64,000 bases of DNA from Sphingomonas sp. PP-F2F-A104-K0414 (GCF_004340945.1 NZ_SLYD01000003.1:434001-498000), one strand, 5' to 3'. Positions 27,390-36,432 are shown, counted from the stretch's first letter. Notes: generated by a model from the letters alone, not told the origin. A program made the numbers and translations.

Positions 27390-28751
27390 ATGGAACCGAC
27401 TGCTAATCTCTTTACTGCATTGACCAAGCGCGCCGATCAGATCCTGATCAAGAAGCTGTCCAACAATGACCGAGATTGGGCAAAGCCAAAGCTCGACGCC
27501 GATGGCCTCCCGGTGCCAGGCAAACGGATAAACAATCAAGGGGGGCCGTACATACCCCATGAGCAACGCGATTGCGGCTTCTTCCCACCTTTAAAACTCA
27601 AATCGCGGAAGGAGGCGGGTGATGATATTTGGGAATGCTTCGTAGAAACGCGTTGGCCGCAAATCACGCCGAATCTTTTCAGGAGCAGATTAGTTAATTA
27701 TACAAGTAAGGGCCGCGAGACCCATTTTACGGGCATCCCGAAGAATGCGTTTTCTGACCTACTGCCCGCTTCCTTTCTCGTTATTGGGCAGGTGAATAAC
27801 GATCATAACGTAGTATATGAATGTCTCACTATAGATTCGGACAGCGATGAGGCTGAGCTATTGGCCGAAGTGTTCGATATTACCCCTGATTTCTTGATCG
27901 GCATTTTCACTCCCGAGGCGATAAGACGCGAGGAGCGAGACCGCGTATTTGACTTTGCGGATCAGGTTATCCAAGCTTGGGCGGCTGGCATTATTGATGT
28001 GTTTGCACAGAAGAATGCTACGATGCCGGCTCCGATCGAGCTGGCTCGAATGGCGCGGCAAAAATGGCTTGCCGAGAATGGATGCGAGAAGCTCGATCCC
28101 TTCAATCTGGACAACCCGGGTGATGTCCTGCGACAAATCAGCCGTGGTGTTGAATGGGAGCTTTTCAAGGAATTTCAGCGTCGCGAACGGTCCGTTGAAC
28201 TTGTCCGCTTAGTTCTTGGAGACGAAGCCGGCACTTACACCGCGGCAGATACGATTCGTAAATTGGTAGATAATTTTTCCGAGATAGATGCATTAATGCT
28301 TTCAGCAAGCCAGCAAAGAAAGTCACGCGCTGGATATTCTTATGAGTACCATATAGAAGCCATGCTTGCCGACGGTGCAATCCCTTTTGAAAAGCAGGTG
28401 ATTATAGAAGCGAGGAAGCGGTCGGATTTTTTAATTCCGTCACTTGAGTGGGTAAATCAGGAACAATCCTTCACTTCTAACGGCTTTATCCTGAGCGCGA
28501 AAACTACTCTCCGAGAGCGCTGGAAGCAGGTTGAGCGCGAAAAGGGTACCCGCCGCTTGTTTCTCACGACAGTCGATGAGAACGTTGCAGGGAACGTGAT
28601 AGGCGATATGGCCTCGATCGGTGTGCAGCTTGTTGTTCCAGAATCTCTCATCGAAGCTCGCGAAACCGAATACTCTGGTCATGTTAATGTCATGAGCTTT
28701 AAAGCATTCTGTGAAAGCCATGTAGCTCCGTATCTGCGTTTGTGGAGCTAA
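27390..28751 (+). CDS. type II restriction endonuclease, EcoRII family
   Basis: A 453-residue enzyme with an EcoRII-C-like catalytic domain in its last 150 residues: SRAGYSYEYHIEAML (313-326), KRSDFLIPS (343-351, Asp346) and SAKTTLRERWKQV (369-381, Lys371) form the PD-(D/E)xK core in the EcoRII order. The N-terminal half (LSNNDRDW at 23-30, then NNQGGPYIP at 48-56) resembles the LSANDTG...GGHQ...P loop of effector-binding domains. EcoRII relatives cut CCWGG-like sites, often needing two sites. The coding sequence is clearly richer in A+T than the surrounding chromosome, a sign of transfer. The nearby cytosine methyltransferase would protect the host. Confidence 0.85.
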   Translation: MEPTANLFTALTKRADQILIKKLSNNDRDWAKPKLDADGLPVPGKRINNQGGPYIPHEQRDCGFFPPLKLKSRKEAGDDIWECFVETRWPQITPNLFRSRLVNYTSKGRETHFTGIPKNAFSDLLPASFLVIGQVNNDHNVVYECLTIDSDSDEAELLAEVFDITPDFLIGIFTPEAIRREERDRVFDFADQVIQAWAAGIIDVFAQKNATMPAPIELARMARQKWLAENGCEKLDPFNLDNPGDVLRQISRGVEWELFKEFQRRERSVELVRLVLGDEAGTYTAADTIRKLVDNFSEIDALMLSASQQRKSRAGYSYEYHIEAMLADGAIPFEKQVIIEARKRSDFLIPSLEWVNQEQSFTSNGFILSAKTTLRERWKQVEREKGTRRLFLTTVDENVAGNVIGDMASIGVQLVVPESLIEARETEYSGHVNVMSFKAFCESHVAPYLRLWS

Positions 28752-29735
28752 TTAGCTATTCTTTTTAAAATAGTTCCAACGACTTTCAATAGCCGTCCTC
28801 GACGGCTTAGCGCAGAGATCAATTTGCAAACCACTCAAATGGGCGTACTCGGAATTTTTAAGATCGTCCGCAACATGCAATATAAATCTTGGATCAATAC
28901 CAATCAAGTCAAGGTCGTATAGCGTGTGAAGATCGGCTCTCAGTAGCAGGCCATTTTGCACGTGATTATCCTCTTCGCCACGATACGGCCAGATGTGCGC
29001 TGCCTCGACAATTGCCATCACCGTACAGCCTGATAACGCGCACCTTGGTCCATATCGCTTTATAAGGCTGGTACGAAATTTCGCTTGGCCCCGCCGCCTC
29101 GCGATTGTAGCGAGAACTTTCTGTCTGCGATCTCCCAACTGCGGCATGTAGCCTTTGTCATCATCTTGGGCCACGCTCTCTGGGGCCATGCTTTGAAAAA
29201 AGTTTTGTAGTAGATAACGGGCCTGAGGAGCCGCCTCGATCACGTCTTCTGCAATCCGGGATGCATCGACCTCCTCTATAGACAATTGAAGGTTTGGCCG
29301 CCAAGCAGCGGCTCGCAATCTCTTTCCGGTTACTGCACCAGATGCCAGAATAAACTCTTTCTCGTAGAAAGCTTCATACAACACCACCTCACGAAGGCTT
29401 TGGGCAGGTTTATCGAAGACATGCCCCGACTCGCAGCGATAGGCCGGCGTTTGCCCGGCACGCTTGCGAATTTTTGCTTTCCCGCATTCCGGGCATTTCA
29501 GGAGAACCTTTTCGCCGGGTTTTGAGCTGATATGGTCAATGACTGAGACCCCGAGTAAGCCGTCCCGGTCCCGGATAAATACAAGGTCGCCTCGCTTAAC
29601 TTTCCCACTGTTAGCGACGCCACTGTCGAACCTGTAAACAGACTTCGGTGAATCTAGGTATCCTGTGTTCCCGCCATGTTGACGCGGCCCCGCGATAGCA
29701 AGCATTGTCCATGATCGTGGCGCATCTCTTTGCAT
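28752..29735 (-). CDS. HNH endonuclease with N-terminal zinc-ribbon segment
   Basis: A 327-residue protein converging on the EcoRII-type gene. Residues 80-105 hold a zinc-ribbon-like CPECGKAKIRKR...YRCESGH; the C-terminal 110 residues are an HNH_2-type nuclease (CALSGC, EAAHIWPYRGEEDNHVQNGLLLRADLHTLYDLDLIGI). Predicted restriction endonucleases with this C-terminal domain are common in defence loci, some cutting modified DNA. The N-terminus (DSGVANSGKVKRGDLVFIRD) could be a small beta-barrel reader. The second Met (residue 11, MLAIAGPRQ) may be the true start. It is divergent from the methyltransferase over 202 bases. Confidence 0.82.
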   Translation of the reverse strand: MQRDAPRSWTMLAIAGPRQHGGNTGYLDSPKSVYRFDSGVANSGKVKRGDLVFIRDRDGLLGVSVIDHISSKPGEKVLLKCPECGKAKIRKRAGQTPAYRCESGHVFDKPAQSLREVVLYEAFYEKEFILASGAVTGKRLRAAAWRPNLQLSIEEVDASRIAEDVIEAAPQARYLLQNFFQSMAPESVAQDDDKGYMPQLGDRRQKVLATIARRRGQAKFRTSLIKRYGPRCALSGCTVMAIVEAAHIWPYRGEEDNHVQNGLLLRADLHTLYDLDLIGIDPRFILHVADDLKNSEYAHLSGLQIDLCAKPSRTAIESRWNYFKKNS

Positions 29736-29937
29736 GAAAACCTTCTAGGCACGGGTTGGCGGCACACAGGTGCGCCTATCGAGTATGATCTCCTATCTCT
29801 CCGCATCTCTTAAGATCCCGGTACAGAGGTGGCCGGCTGGCCTTCCTGAAACGCAAGCGGCGAACAGGTCCGGAGTGCGGCTGGTTGGCATCTCGGTACT
29901 TCTATGCCATCATGTCACAAATTGACCCAGAGGCTAC

Positions 29938-31161
29938 ATGTATCAGAATGAGTTTTCCGCGCTTCGCGCGCAGGCCGGCATCAGTCTTGACGATCTGGCC
30001 GAGCGGCTGGGTTATTCCCCTCGTCAGGTTCGCCGCTGGGATAAGGGTGAAGGCGCGCCCCGTGAAGCGGCTTTAGCGTATCTGCGCAGCACCGTCGGCA
30101 CTCCGGCTCAGCCGGATCAGGCGCATTTCAACTTCGTGGATATGTTCGCCGGGATTGGCGGGCTTCGCATGGGGTTCGACGCTATCGGCGGGCATTGCGT
30201 GTTCACCTCAGAGTGGAACAAGTTCGCTCAGCAGACCTATGCGGCGAACTTTCGTGACAACCATCCCCTAGATGGCGACATCACGAAGATCGATGCTGAG
30301 GACGTTCCCGATCACGATGTGCTGGTCGCGGGCTTCCCCTGTCAGCCCTTCTCGATTGCCGGGGTATCGAAAAAGAACTCCCTCGGTCGCCTGCATGGCT
30401 TTGCCTGCGAGGCGCAGGGTACGCTGTTCTTTGATGTCGCTCGCATTCTTAAGGAAAAGCGGCCTGCTGCCTTCCTGCTGGAGAACGTTAAAAATCTTCA
30501 AAGCCACGACAAGGGCAATACCTTCGCGGTCATTATGAAGACCCTCCGCGAGGAGCTGGGCTATCACGTCTGGGCGAAGGTGATCGACGCCAAACACTTC
30601 GTGCCGCAGCACCGGGAGCGAATCGTCATCGTCGGCTTCCGGGATGACGTGCCCTTTACCTGGGACGATCTCGATCTGCCGGAGAAGGGCAGCTTGAAGC
30701 TCGGCTCCATCCTCCATCCCGGCAAGGGCAAGGAGAAGCCCGAAGGACATTACACGCTCGGCGACGATGCCACCGTGAATCCCAAGTATACCCTTACGCC
30801 TAAGCTCTGGGCCTATCTTCAGAACTACGCCGCAAAGCATAAGGCTGCCGGGAACGGCTTCGGCTTCGGGCTGGTGACCAAGGACGATGTCGCCCGGACT
30901 CTCTCCGCACGCTACTACAAAGACGGCTCAGAAATCCTCGTGTTTCAGGGTAACCGGAAGAACCCGCGCCGCCTGACGCCGCGCGAGTGCGCCCGGCTGA
31001 TGGGCTATCCCGATACTTTCCGCATCCCGGTATCCGACACGCAGTCCTATAAGCAGTTCGGCAACTCAGTGGCCGTGCCGGTTTTCCGTGAGGTTGCGCG
31101 CATCATGCTGCCGCACATTGCGGCGCTGGTTGAAGGAGCGAAGCTCCGCAAAGCTGCCTGA
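29938..31161 (+). CDS. DNA cytosine-5 methyltransferase with N-terminal HTH
   Basis: A 407-residue Dcm-type enzyme. Residues 1-50 are an XRE-type helix-turn-helix ([23 protein letters not shown]). Methyltransferase motifs follow in order: [13 protein letters not shown] (66-77), [10 protein letters not shown] with nucleophile Cys135, [52 protein letters not shown]. Fused HTH-methyltransferases such as those of the SsoII/Ecl18kI systems also repress their own promoter, so this one likely regulates the locus. Vsr starts four bases after its stop, consistent with a Dcm-like product 5-methylcytosine in a CC(W/N)GG-type site. Confidence 0.93.
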   Translation: MYQNEFSALRAQAGISLDDLAERLGYSPRQVRRWDKGEGAPREAALAYLRSTVGTPAQPDQAHFNFVDMFAGIGGLRMGFDAIGGHCVFTSEWNKFAQQTYAANFRDNHPLDGDITKIDAEDVPDHDVLVAGFPCQPFSIAGVSKKNSLGRLHGFACEAQGTLFFDVARILKEKRPAAFLLENVKNLQSHDKGNTFAVIMKTLREELGYHVWAKVIDAKHFVPQHRERIVIVGFRDDVPFTWDDLDLPEKGSLKLGSILHPGKGKEKPEGHYTLGDDATVNPKYTLTPKLWAYLQNYAAKHKAAGNGFGFGLVTKDDVARTLSARYYKDGSEILVFQGNRKNPRRLTPRECARLMGYPDTFRIPVSDTQSYKQFGNSVAVPVFREVARIMLPHIAALVEGAKLRKAA

Positions 31162-31164
31162 GCC

Positions 31165-31617
31165 GTGGCGGATGTTCACGACGCCGCCACGCGCAGCCGG
31201 AATATGGCGGCGATCAGGGGCAGCCATACCAAACCCGAGCTGACGATCAGGAAGGCGCTGCACGCGGCAGGCCTTCGCTACCGGCTGCATGCGAAAGACC
31301 TGCCAGGAAAACCCGACCTTGTCTTTCCGCGACACCGTGCAGCGGTCTTCGTCAACGGCTGCTTCTGGCATCAGCATGACTGCCACCTTTTTAGATGGCC
31401 TACGACCCGCGACGAGTTCTGGCGGACAAAGATCGGGCGGAACGTCGAGAACGATGCCCGCGCGACGGCCGCTCTCAGACAACTGGGCTGGCGTGTGGCG
31501 ATCGTCTGGGAATGTGCTCTCAAGGGTAGGACCCGGCTCGACGAGAGAGGCGCTATGCAGGAGCTGGCGGCATGGATACGATCAGACGATTATTCGATGA
31601 CGATCCGAGGGAGATAG
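31165..31617 (+). CDS. vsr: very short patch repair endonuclease Vsr
   Basis: A 150-residue Vsr nuclease that nicks 5' of T in T:G mismatches made by deamination of 5-methylcytosine. RSRNMAAIRGSHTKPE, the metal site region PGKPDLVFPRHRAAVFVNGCFWHQHDC and the WRTKIGRNVEND segment are all canonical. It starts at a GTG three bases past the methyltransferase stop, so it is co-translated with it, as in most dcm-vsr pairs. Confidence 0.95.
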   Translation: MADVHDAATRSRNMAAIRGSHTKPELTIRKALHAAGLRYRLHAKDLPGKPDLVFPRHRAAVFVNGCFWHQHDCHLFRWPTTRDEFWRTKIGRNVENDARATAALRQLGWRVAIVWECALKGRTRLDERGAMQELAAWIRSDDYSMTIRGR

Positions 31618-31719
31618 CCAGAATGGACATCGATCATCCTTTGGCTGTGCCACGCGCGAAGCTTTGGCGCTCAGTCGTATTGACTGATAGTAATTAAAAC
31701 TGAACGGGGGCACCGCTAA

Positions 31720-33366
31720 ATGAACGACCTGACCAACCTGCCTGATCCATCAAGGCTGATCTTCGGACTTCGTGACACCGGTTATGACTTCAATACCGCT
31801 GCCGCAGATATCATCGACAATTCCATCGCGGCAGATGCGGAGCACATCAATATCCGTGTCGAGCTGCATGCCGACGGGCGCAAGTTCGTTATGTTTGGTG
31901 ATGACGGCAAAGGCATGGACGAAGAAGCGCTCTTTGCAGCAATGCGTTACGGCGCCCCGGCGAGAGAGAACGCAAAGAGCCTTGGCAAGTTTGGCCTTGG
32001 CCTCAAAACGGCGTCCAGTTCGATCTGTCTGCGCTTCACGCTGATCTCGCGGAAGAGCGCGGACGTTCCGCTGTCCAAGCTGGCTTGGGATCTAGAACAC
32101 GTTCAGGAAGAAAATCGGTGGGAGATGTTGCAGGAGCCCGTCACACGAGCCGAAGAGGATGCCTTCGACGAGCTGTGCGGAGATACAGGCACTCTTCTGA
32201 TCTGGTCGAAATGCGATCGGCTGCTATCCAAAAATTACGCAGAGCCGGCCGGAGCGGCCGAAACCAAGGCCGTTAACAATCGCGTCAAGAAGCTTCGCGA
32301 GCATGTGGCGCTGGTCTTTCACCGCTTTCTCGATGAAAAGGACGCACGGTGCCGAAACGTCCGCATCGCCATAGATGAAGAAGTCGTATCGCCTTGGAAC
32401 CCGTTCTATCCCCAGCGTTCAGTGCAGGCTCTTCCGGATAACGCCCGGGAGCTGAAGATCGAGCTGCCGGAAGGCTCGACCGAGACGGCGCATATGAATG
32501 CTTGGCTGCTTCCGCATGCCAAGGAAATGACTAAGAATGAGAACGATACCTATGCGAAGATTTCTAGTCGCGCGCAGGGCTTCTACATCTACCGTGAAGG
32601 ACGCTTGATCCACAATGGCGGATGGCTGGGCGTTTTCCGGTCGGACGATCCTCACTACTCATTGCTCCGGGTCGAGTTCGACTTCGGACATGAGCTGGAC
32701 GACGCCTTCAAGATCGACGTCAAGAAGTCGCGTATTCTATTCGATCCGGCGCTCGAAGATGCACTCAAAGAGCGCCTTGCGACGATCTATCGTGAGGCGG
32801 ATCAGCGCTACCGGCGCAAAAAGAAGCAGCTTTCTTCTGAGCTTGAGGTCGATCACAGCGGATCGAATAACAGCATCAAGGATGCTAAGTTCACCAAAAA
32901 GCCTTCTGTTCAGACGGCCACACCGGGTGCACAGGACGCCGTCGTGAACAACAATCGCGGCGCTGGTATAAAGATCCACGTTCCCGTTCAGGCCAATGTC
33001 GATCCCGGTTCTGTCTATGTAGAGGCTGTCACGGACATCACCAGTGGCAGGCTATGGGAACCGGCCTTGCGTAGCGCCAGCAACACGGGCTTCACGACCG
33101 GTGTCCGCATCAATAGGCACCACGACTTCTATCAAAAGATTTATCTGAAAGCTGCCAGTCTCGGCTACGCAGTTGAAGGTATGGATATTCTTTTGTGGGC
33201 TTTTTCAGCTGCCGAGCAAAACAATACGGATGAAGAGCTTCAACCGATATTTGAGGATATCAGGCAGGAGATCTCCGGTAATCTGGAGAAGCTGCTACGG
33301 GACACGCCTCTGCCGACCGATACCGAGCTTGATGAGCTGTCGGAAAGCGCGGAAGATGTTGAATAA
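31720..33366 (+). CDS. GHKL ATPase of MutL/MORC-like type
   Basis: A 548-residue ATPase. The Bergerat fold motifs are at the N-terminus: ADIIDNSIAADA (N box, about 29-40), FGDDGKGMD (59-67) and GKFGLGLKTASS (89-100). A second domain (about 210-360) with FYIYREGRLIHNGGWLG and the basic DVKKSRI resembles the transducer domain that carries the active-site Lys in MutL/MORC proteins. The remainder is acidic and probably mediates partner contact. MutL/MORC-like ATPases in bacteria are known from restriction-modification neighbourhoods, where they are thought to clamp or remodel DNA. Its stop overlaps the HNH start (TAATG). Confidence 0.85.
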   Translation: MNDLTNLPDPSRLIFGLRDTGYDFNTAAADIIDNSIAADAEHINIRVELHADGRKFVMFGDDGKGMDEEALFAAMRYGAPARENAKSLGKFGLGLKTASSSICLRFTLISRKSADVPLSKLAWDLEHVQEENRWEMLQEPVTRAEEDAFDELCGDTGTLLIWSKCDRLLSKNYAEPAGAAETKAVNNRVKKLREHVALVFHRFLDEKDARCRNVRIAIDEEVVSPWNPFYPQRSVQALPDNARELKIELPEGSTETAHMNAWLLPHAKEMTKNENDTYAKISSRAQGFYIYREGRLIHNGGWLGVFRSDDPHYSLLRVEFDFGHELDDAFKIDVKKSRILFDPALEDALKERLATIYREADQRYRRKKKQLSSELEVDHSGSNNSIKDAKFTKKPSVQTATPGAQDAVVNNNRGAGIKIHVPVQANVDPGSVYVEAVTDITSGRLWEPALRSASNTGFTTGVRINRHHDFYQKIYLKAASLGYAVEGMDILLWAFSAAEQNNTDEELQPIFEDIRQEISGNLEKLLRDTPLPTDTELDELSESAEDVE

Positions 33367-34178
33367 TGATTCGAAACAAGTCGGATCTTCTGCGGGAGGA
33401 GGCATGGCGCGGTGTTGGAGCCGAGGTCGTGGCAACGCCTCATGAAGGCGGGTTACGATCGGGGCTCCGGCTTCACTTCGAAGGGTTCAGACCCGAGGAA
33501 GGGCCGCAGTTTTATATCAAGCCGTCCGGCCTCTCCCGCCATCTAGTCTCTATAGAGTTTGGCAAGTTTGCGAAGCCCTGCATAGTCCAGATGCAGGGAG
33601 CTTCTCTGGAGCGCCTCGAAGTCGCACGCGCCCTGATCCGGCAGATTGCAACCGCAAACGAGGTCTCGGTTGCTCCTCAGCAGAACCTCGACGACTGGTC
33701 GATCACCAGCTCCGACTTCAGCATCACGGTGTCCGCGCGCGAAATAGTTGATCCGCAGAGCGATCGGGCACTCAGCCAGACAGCACAATCGATTATCGTA
33801 CCCCTCATGGCCGCAATGGCGGAACTGATTGGGTACGACCATGTAGAGGAAGAAGCCGCAGAGTTTGACGAGGAAGGACGGCTTCTGGAAAGCGTCGTGA
33901 AGAGACGCGAGCGGAGTCCCCGTAACCGGCTGCTCTGCCTATCGATCCACGGCAAACGGTGTGCTGTATGCCAGTTCTCCCCTCCAGACCTCTACGGTGC
34001 CGCTGGCGACATCATCGAGGTTCATCACATCGAACCTGTTGGTCAGCTCGAAGCCCCCCGGCGCTACAATCCGGCTACTGATCTCATTCCGTTATGCCCA
34101 AACTGCCATCGGGCGCTGCATACGCATCGTCCAGTGCCCTTGCTGCCAGATGATCTCCGGACGATGCTACAGACATGA
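33366..34178 (+). CDS. HNH endonuclease
   Basis: A 270-residue protein. The C-terminal 90 residues form an HNH domain: RNRLLCLSIHGKRCAVCQFSPPDLYG, EVHHIEPVGQ, TDLIPLCPNCHRALHTH; the Cys pairs bind structural zinc and the HH/N/H residues the catalytic metal. The N-terminal 170 residues have a beta-rich head followed by a helical part and could bind DNA or partners. It overlaps the ATPase gene by one base and the helicase gene by four, so it is made together with both and is the likely nuclease of the complex. Confidence 0.85.
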   Translation: MIRNKSDLLREEAWRGVGAEVVATPHEGGLRSGLRLHFEGFRPEEGPQFYIKPSGLSRHLVSIEFGKFAKPCIVQMQGASLERLEVARALIRQIATANEVSVAPQQNLDDWSITSSDFSITVSAREIVDPQSDRALSQTAQSIIVPLMAAMAELIGYDHVEEEAAEFDEEGRLLESVVKRRERSPRNRLLCLSIHGKRCAVCQFSPPDLYGAAGDIIEVHHIEPVGQLEAPRRYNPATDLIPLCPNCHRALHTHRPVPLLPDDLRTMLQT

Positions 34179-36007
34179 ACGAAGCGTCCGCTCCGTCCGG
34201 CATGTCCTATGATGAGATAGCACTCAACCCTCCCTCGGGCGTGGAAATCTCCAGCCGGGTGCTTGCCCCTGCGCTCGTAATTTCTCGCCGCTCCGATCGT
34301 TTTGTCGCCCGGCTTGGTGCACGACGGGTCATCCGAGGCGCCGAGCGCATCCTCTCGGCCAGTGATGTGACAAGCAACTGGGTAGTGGACGGGGCCATGA
34401 TTTTCCCGCTCCCTAAGGATATCAGCTCGATTGCCGCAGAGGCGCTTACGGGGTGCGACCCTGAGAACCTGACCTTTCCGGATATTCTGAGGCTCGAACG
34501 AAATGCCGCAGAGACGCTGCCAGTAATCCGGAATATCGACAACTTGCGAACAGCCAACGAAGAGGCCGGGGCGGATGCGGAGAATGCGTCAGGCGACGTG
34601 CCGGGGCTTAACGCCACCCTCTACCCCTATCAGGCGGGGGGCGTCGCCTGGATGCACAGGATGCTCGATCATACCGGCGGAGTGATCCTTGCCGATGAGA
34701 TGGGTCTCGGAAAAACCATCCAGATTATCGCGCTTTTTCTGCTCTCTCCGCCGGACCCGTTGTCTCCGGCGCTGATCGTCTGCCCCACGACCCTAATCGA
34801 GAACTGGGTTAGGGAGTTGCAAGGTTTCGCACCATCTCTCTCCGTCATGGTTCATCGGGGACCTGACCGGACCGGCTTTCATAAAGATCTGCAAAAGAAG
34901 CAGATCGTCATCACGACCTACGACACACTCGTGAATGACAATGTGATTTTTGCTGGGCTGGAGTGGTCCTTCGTCGTCTGTGATGAAGCCCAAGCCATTA
35001 AGAATCCGACCGCGAAGCGGCGCCTGGCTGTCGCACGCCTGCCCCGCCGCCGCACGATCCCAGTGACAGGCACACCTGTGGAAAACGGCCTGCTCGATCT
35101 CTGGTCACTCGTGGATATCGCCATTCCCGGTCTGCTCGGAGAACAGACGTACTTTGAAACCCGCTGGCCGGACGATATCGATGCAGCCCGGTCCCTTGCC
35201 ACCGTCACCGATCCGTTCATTCTGAAACGGCAGGTCTCGGAAGTCGCCAAAGATCTGCCGGAGCGCATCGACATCGACGTGCCGCTGGAGCTCGGGGAGG
35301 AACTCGCAAAGCAGTACGATCAGGTCAGAAGCGATACCATGACGCGCTACCCAATCGCGGGCGCTCTCGTGGCAACAGGACAGCTTGCGCTCTTTTGCGC
35401 CCACCCTTGGCTTCGGGCAGAATCGACGACCACGCCAGACTGGGAAGACCACGTCATCATCGCGGAAGGAAGCGGGACGCCGCTCGTCACGCCGAAGATG
35501 GAGCGGCTCCTCGCCATCCTCGGCGAGGCGTTCGCCCGACGGAAGAAGGTACTCATATTCGCAAACTTTAATCAGTGCGGTCCTCTGATCCGTCAAGCCG
35601 CAGCAGGATTGTCGAAGGCATTCTGGGGTGCGATCAACGGGTCGACACCGCAGGCCGATCGTCAGGCAACGGTCGACCGGTTCTCAGAGCATGATGGTCC
35701 GGCTGTCCTTATCTTGAATCCACGAGCGGCCGGTGCAGGTCTCAACATAACGGCTGCCACGATCGTGATCCATTTCACGCAAGTGTGGAATCCTGCGCTT
35801 GAGAAGCAGGCAAGTGCTCGCGCCCATAGACGCGGGCAGACCGAGCCGGTTACAATCTACCGGCTTTTCTACGTCAACACAGTTGAGGAAGTGATGCTGG
35901 ACCGGACACACTGGAAGTCGGAACTCGGGAATGAGGCTGTCCCCGTCAGCGTTCGCGACGGCACTGATCTTCAGCGAGCGCTTTCTGTCTCGCCGGTGCA
36001 GTCATGA
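34175..36007 (+). CDS. SNF2-family DNA helicase/translocase
   Basis: A 610-residue superfamily 2 motor. After a 145-residue N-terminal domain: QxxGV motif (YPYQAGGVAWM), Walker A DEMGLGKT (174-181), motif II DEAQ (270-273), VTGTPVENGLLDLWSL, and the C-lobe with INGSTPQADRQ, NPRAAGAGLNI and motif VI ARAHRRGQTEPV. SNF2 proteins track along double-stranded DNA using ATP. As part of a restriction system it may move the HNH nuclease or remodel bound proteins. Four-base overlaps (ATGA) link it to both neighbours. Confidence 0.93.
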   Translation: MNEASAPSGMSYDEIALNPPSGVEISSRVLAPALVISRRSDRFVARLGARRVIRGAERILSASDVTSNWVVDGAMIFPLPKDISSIAAEALTGCDPENLTFPDILRLERNAAETLPVIRNIDNLRTANEEAGADAENASGDVPGLNATLYPYQAGGVAWMHRMLDHTGGVILADEMGLGKTIQIIALFLLSPPDPLSPALIVCPTTLIENWVRELQGFAPSLSVMVHRGPDRTGFHKDLQKKQIVITTYDTLVNDNVIFAGLEWSFVVCDEAQAIKNPTAKRRLAVARLPRRRTIPVTGTPVENGLLDLWSLVDIAIPGLLGEQTYFETRWPDDIDAARSLATVTDPFILKRQVSEVAKDLPERIDIDVPLELGEELAKQYDQVRSDTMTRYPIAGALVATGQLALFCAHPWLRAESTTTPDWEDHVIIAEGSGTPLVTPKMERLLAILGEAFARRKKVLIFANFNQCGPLIRQAAAGLSKAFWGAINGSTPQADRQATVDRFSEHDGPAVLILNPRAAGAGLNITAATIVIHFTQVWNPALEKQASARAHRRGQTEPVTIYRLFYVNTVEEVMLDRTHWKSELGNEAVPVSVRDGTDLQRALSVSPVQS

Positions 36008-36432
36008 CGCAAGCACGATATGCGAAGCTGTTGAGCGCCAATGACACGGGCGAGACTGGCGGTCATCAGGCGGGCATTCTGGTGCCGAAAACCGATGCCG
36101 AGCTTCTCGCGTTCTTTCCTTTCCTTGATCCGGCGGTCAAAAATCCGGACGCATGGATCTGGTGTGAAGATGAGTTTGGAAAGAAGTGGAAGCTTCGCTA
36201 CATCTATTATAATAACAAAATTCATGTGGCTGGCGGCACTCGCAATGAATACCGTATCACATGGATGACGGAGTACCTCCGTCTTAATTCGGCAAAAGCA
36301 GGTGACTCTGTCGTTTTAGAAGCTACCGAAGAGCCGGACGAATATAAGATTAAGATTATCAAACGAAATTCTCAGATTCTGGGAGGCTTGCCTCAGGTGA
36401 TCAAACTCACGGGGTGGCGCAGAGTACATTAA
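36004..36432 (+). CDS. free-standing EcoRII-N (B3-like) DNA-recognition domain protein
   Basis: A 142-residue protein that is almost entirely one domain. LSANDTGETGGHQAGILVPK (10-29) and IYYNNKIHVAGGTRNEYRITWM (split at 67-75 and 76-88) match the two signature regions of the EcoRII N-terminal effector-binding domain, the B3-like pseudobarrel that reads the CCWGG site in EcoRII and autoinhibits its nuclease. In EcoRII it is fused to the nuclease; here it is alone, overlapping the SNF2 helicase stop by four bases. It probably gives sequence specificity to the helicase-ATPase-HNH proteins. No nuclease motif is present in it. Confidence 0.85.
   Translation: MTQARYAKLLSANDTGETGGHQAGILVPKTDAELLAFFPFLDPAVKNPDAWIWCEDEFGKKWKLRYIYYNNKIHVAGGTRNEYRITWMTEYLRLNSAKAGDSVVLEATEEPDEYKIKIIKRNSQILGGLPQVIKLTGWRRVH

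Noticed and set aside
27390..28751. EcoRII-type gene as merely a catalytic domain that lost its N-domain to the 36004 gene
   Set aside because: The 453-residue protein has its own N-terminal half with an LSNND...GGPYIP segment, so the stand-alone EcoRII-N protein is more likely an extra, paralogous reader than a split-off piece.
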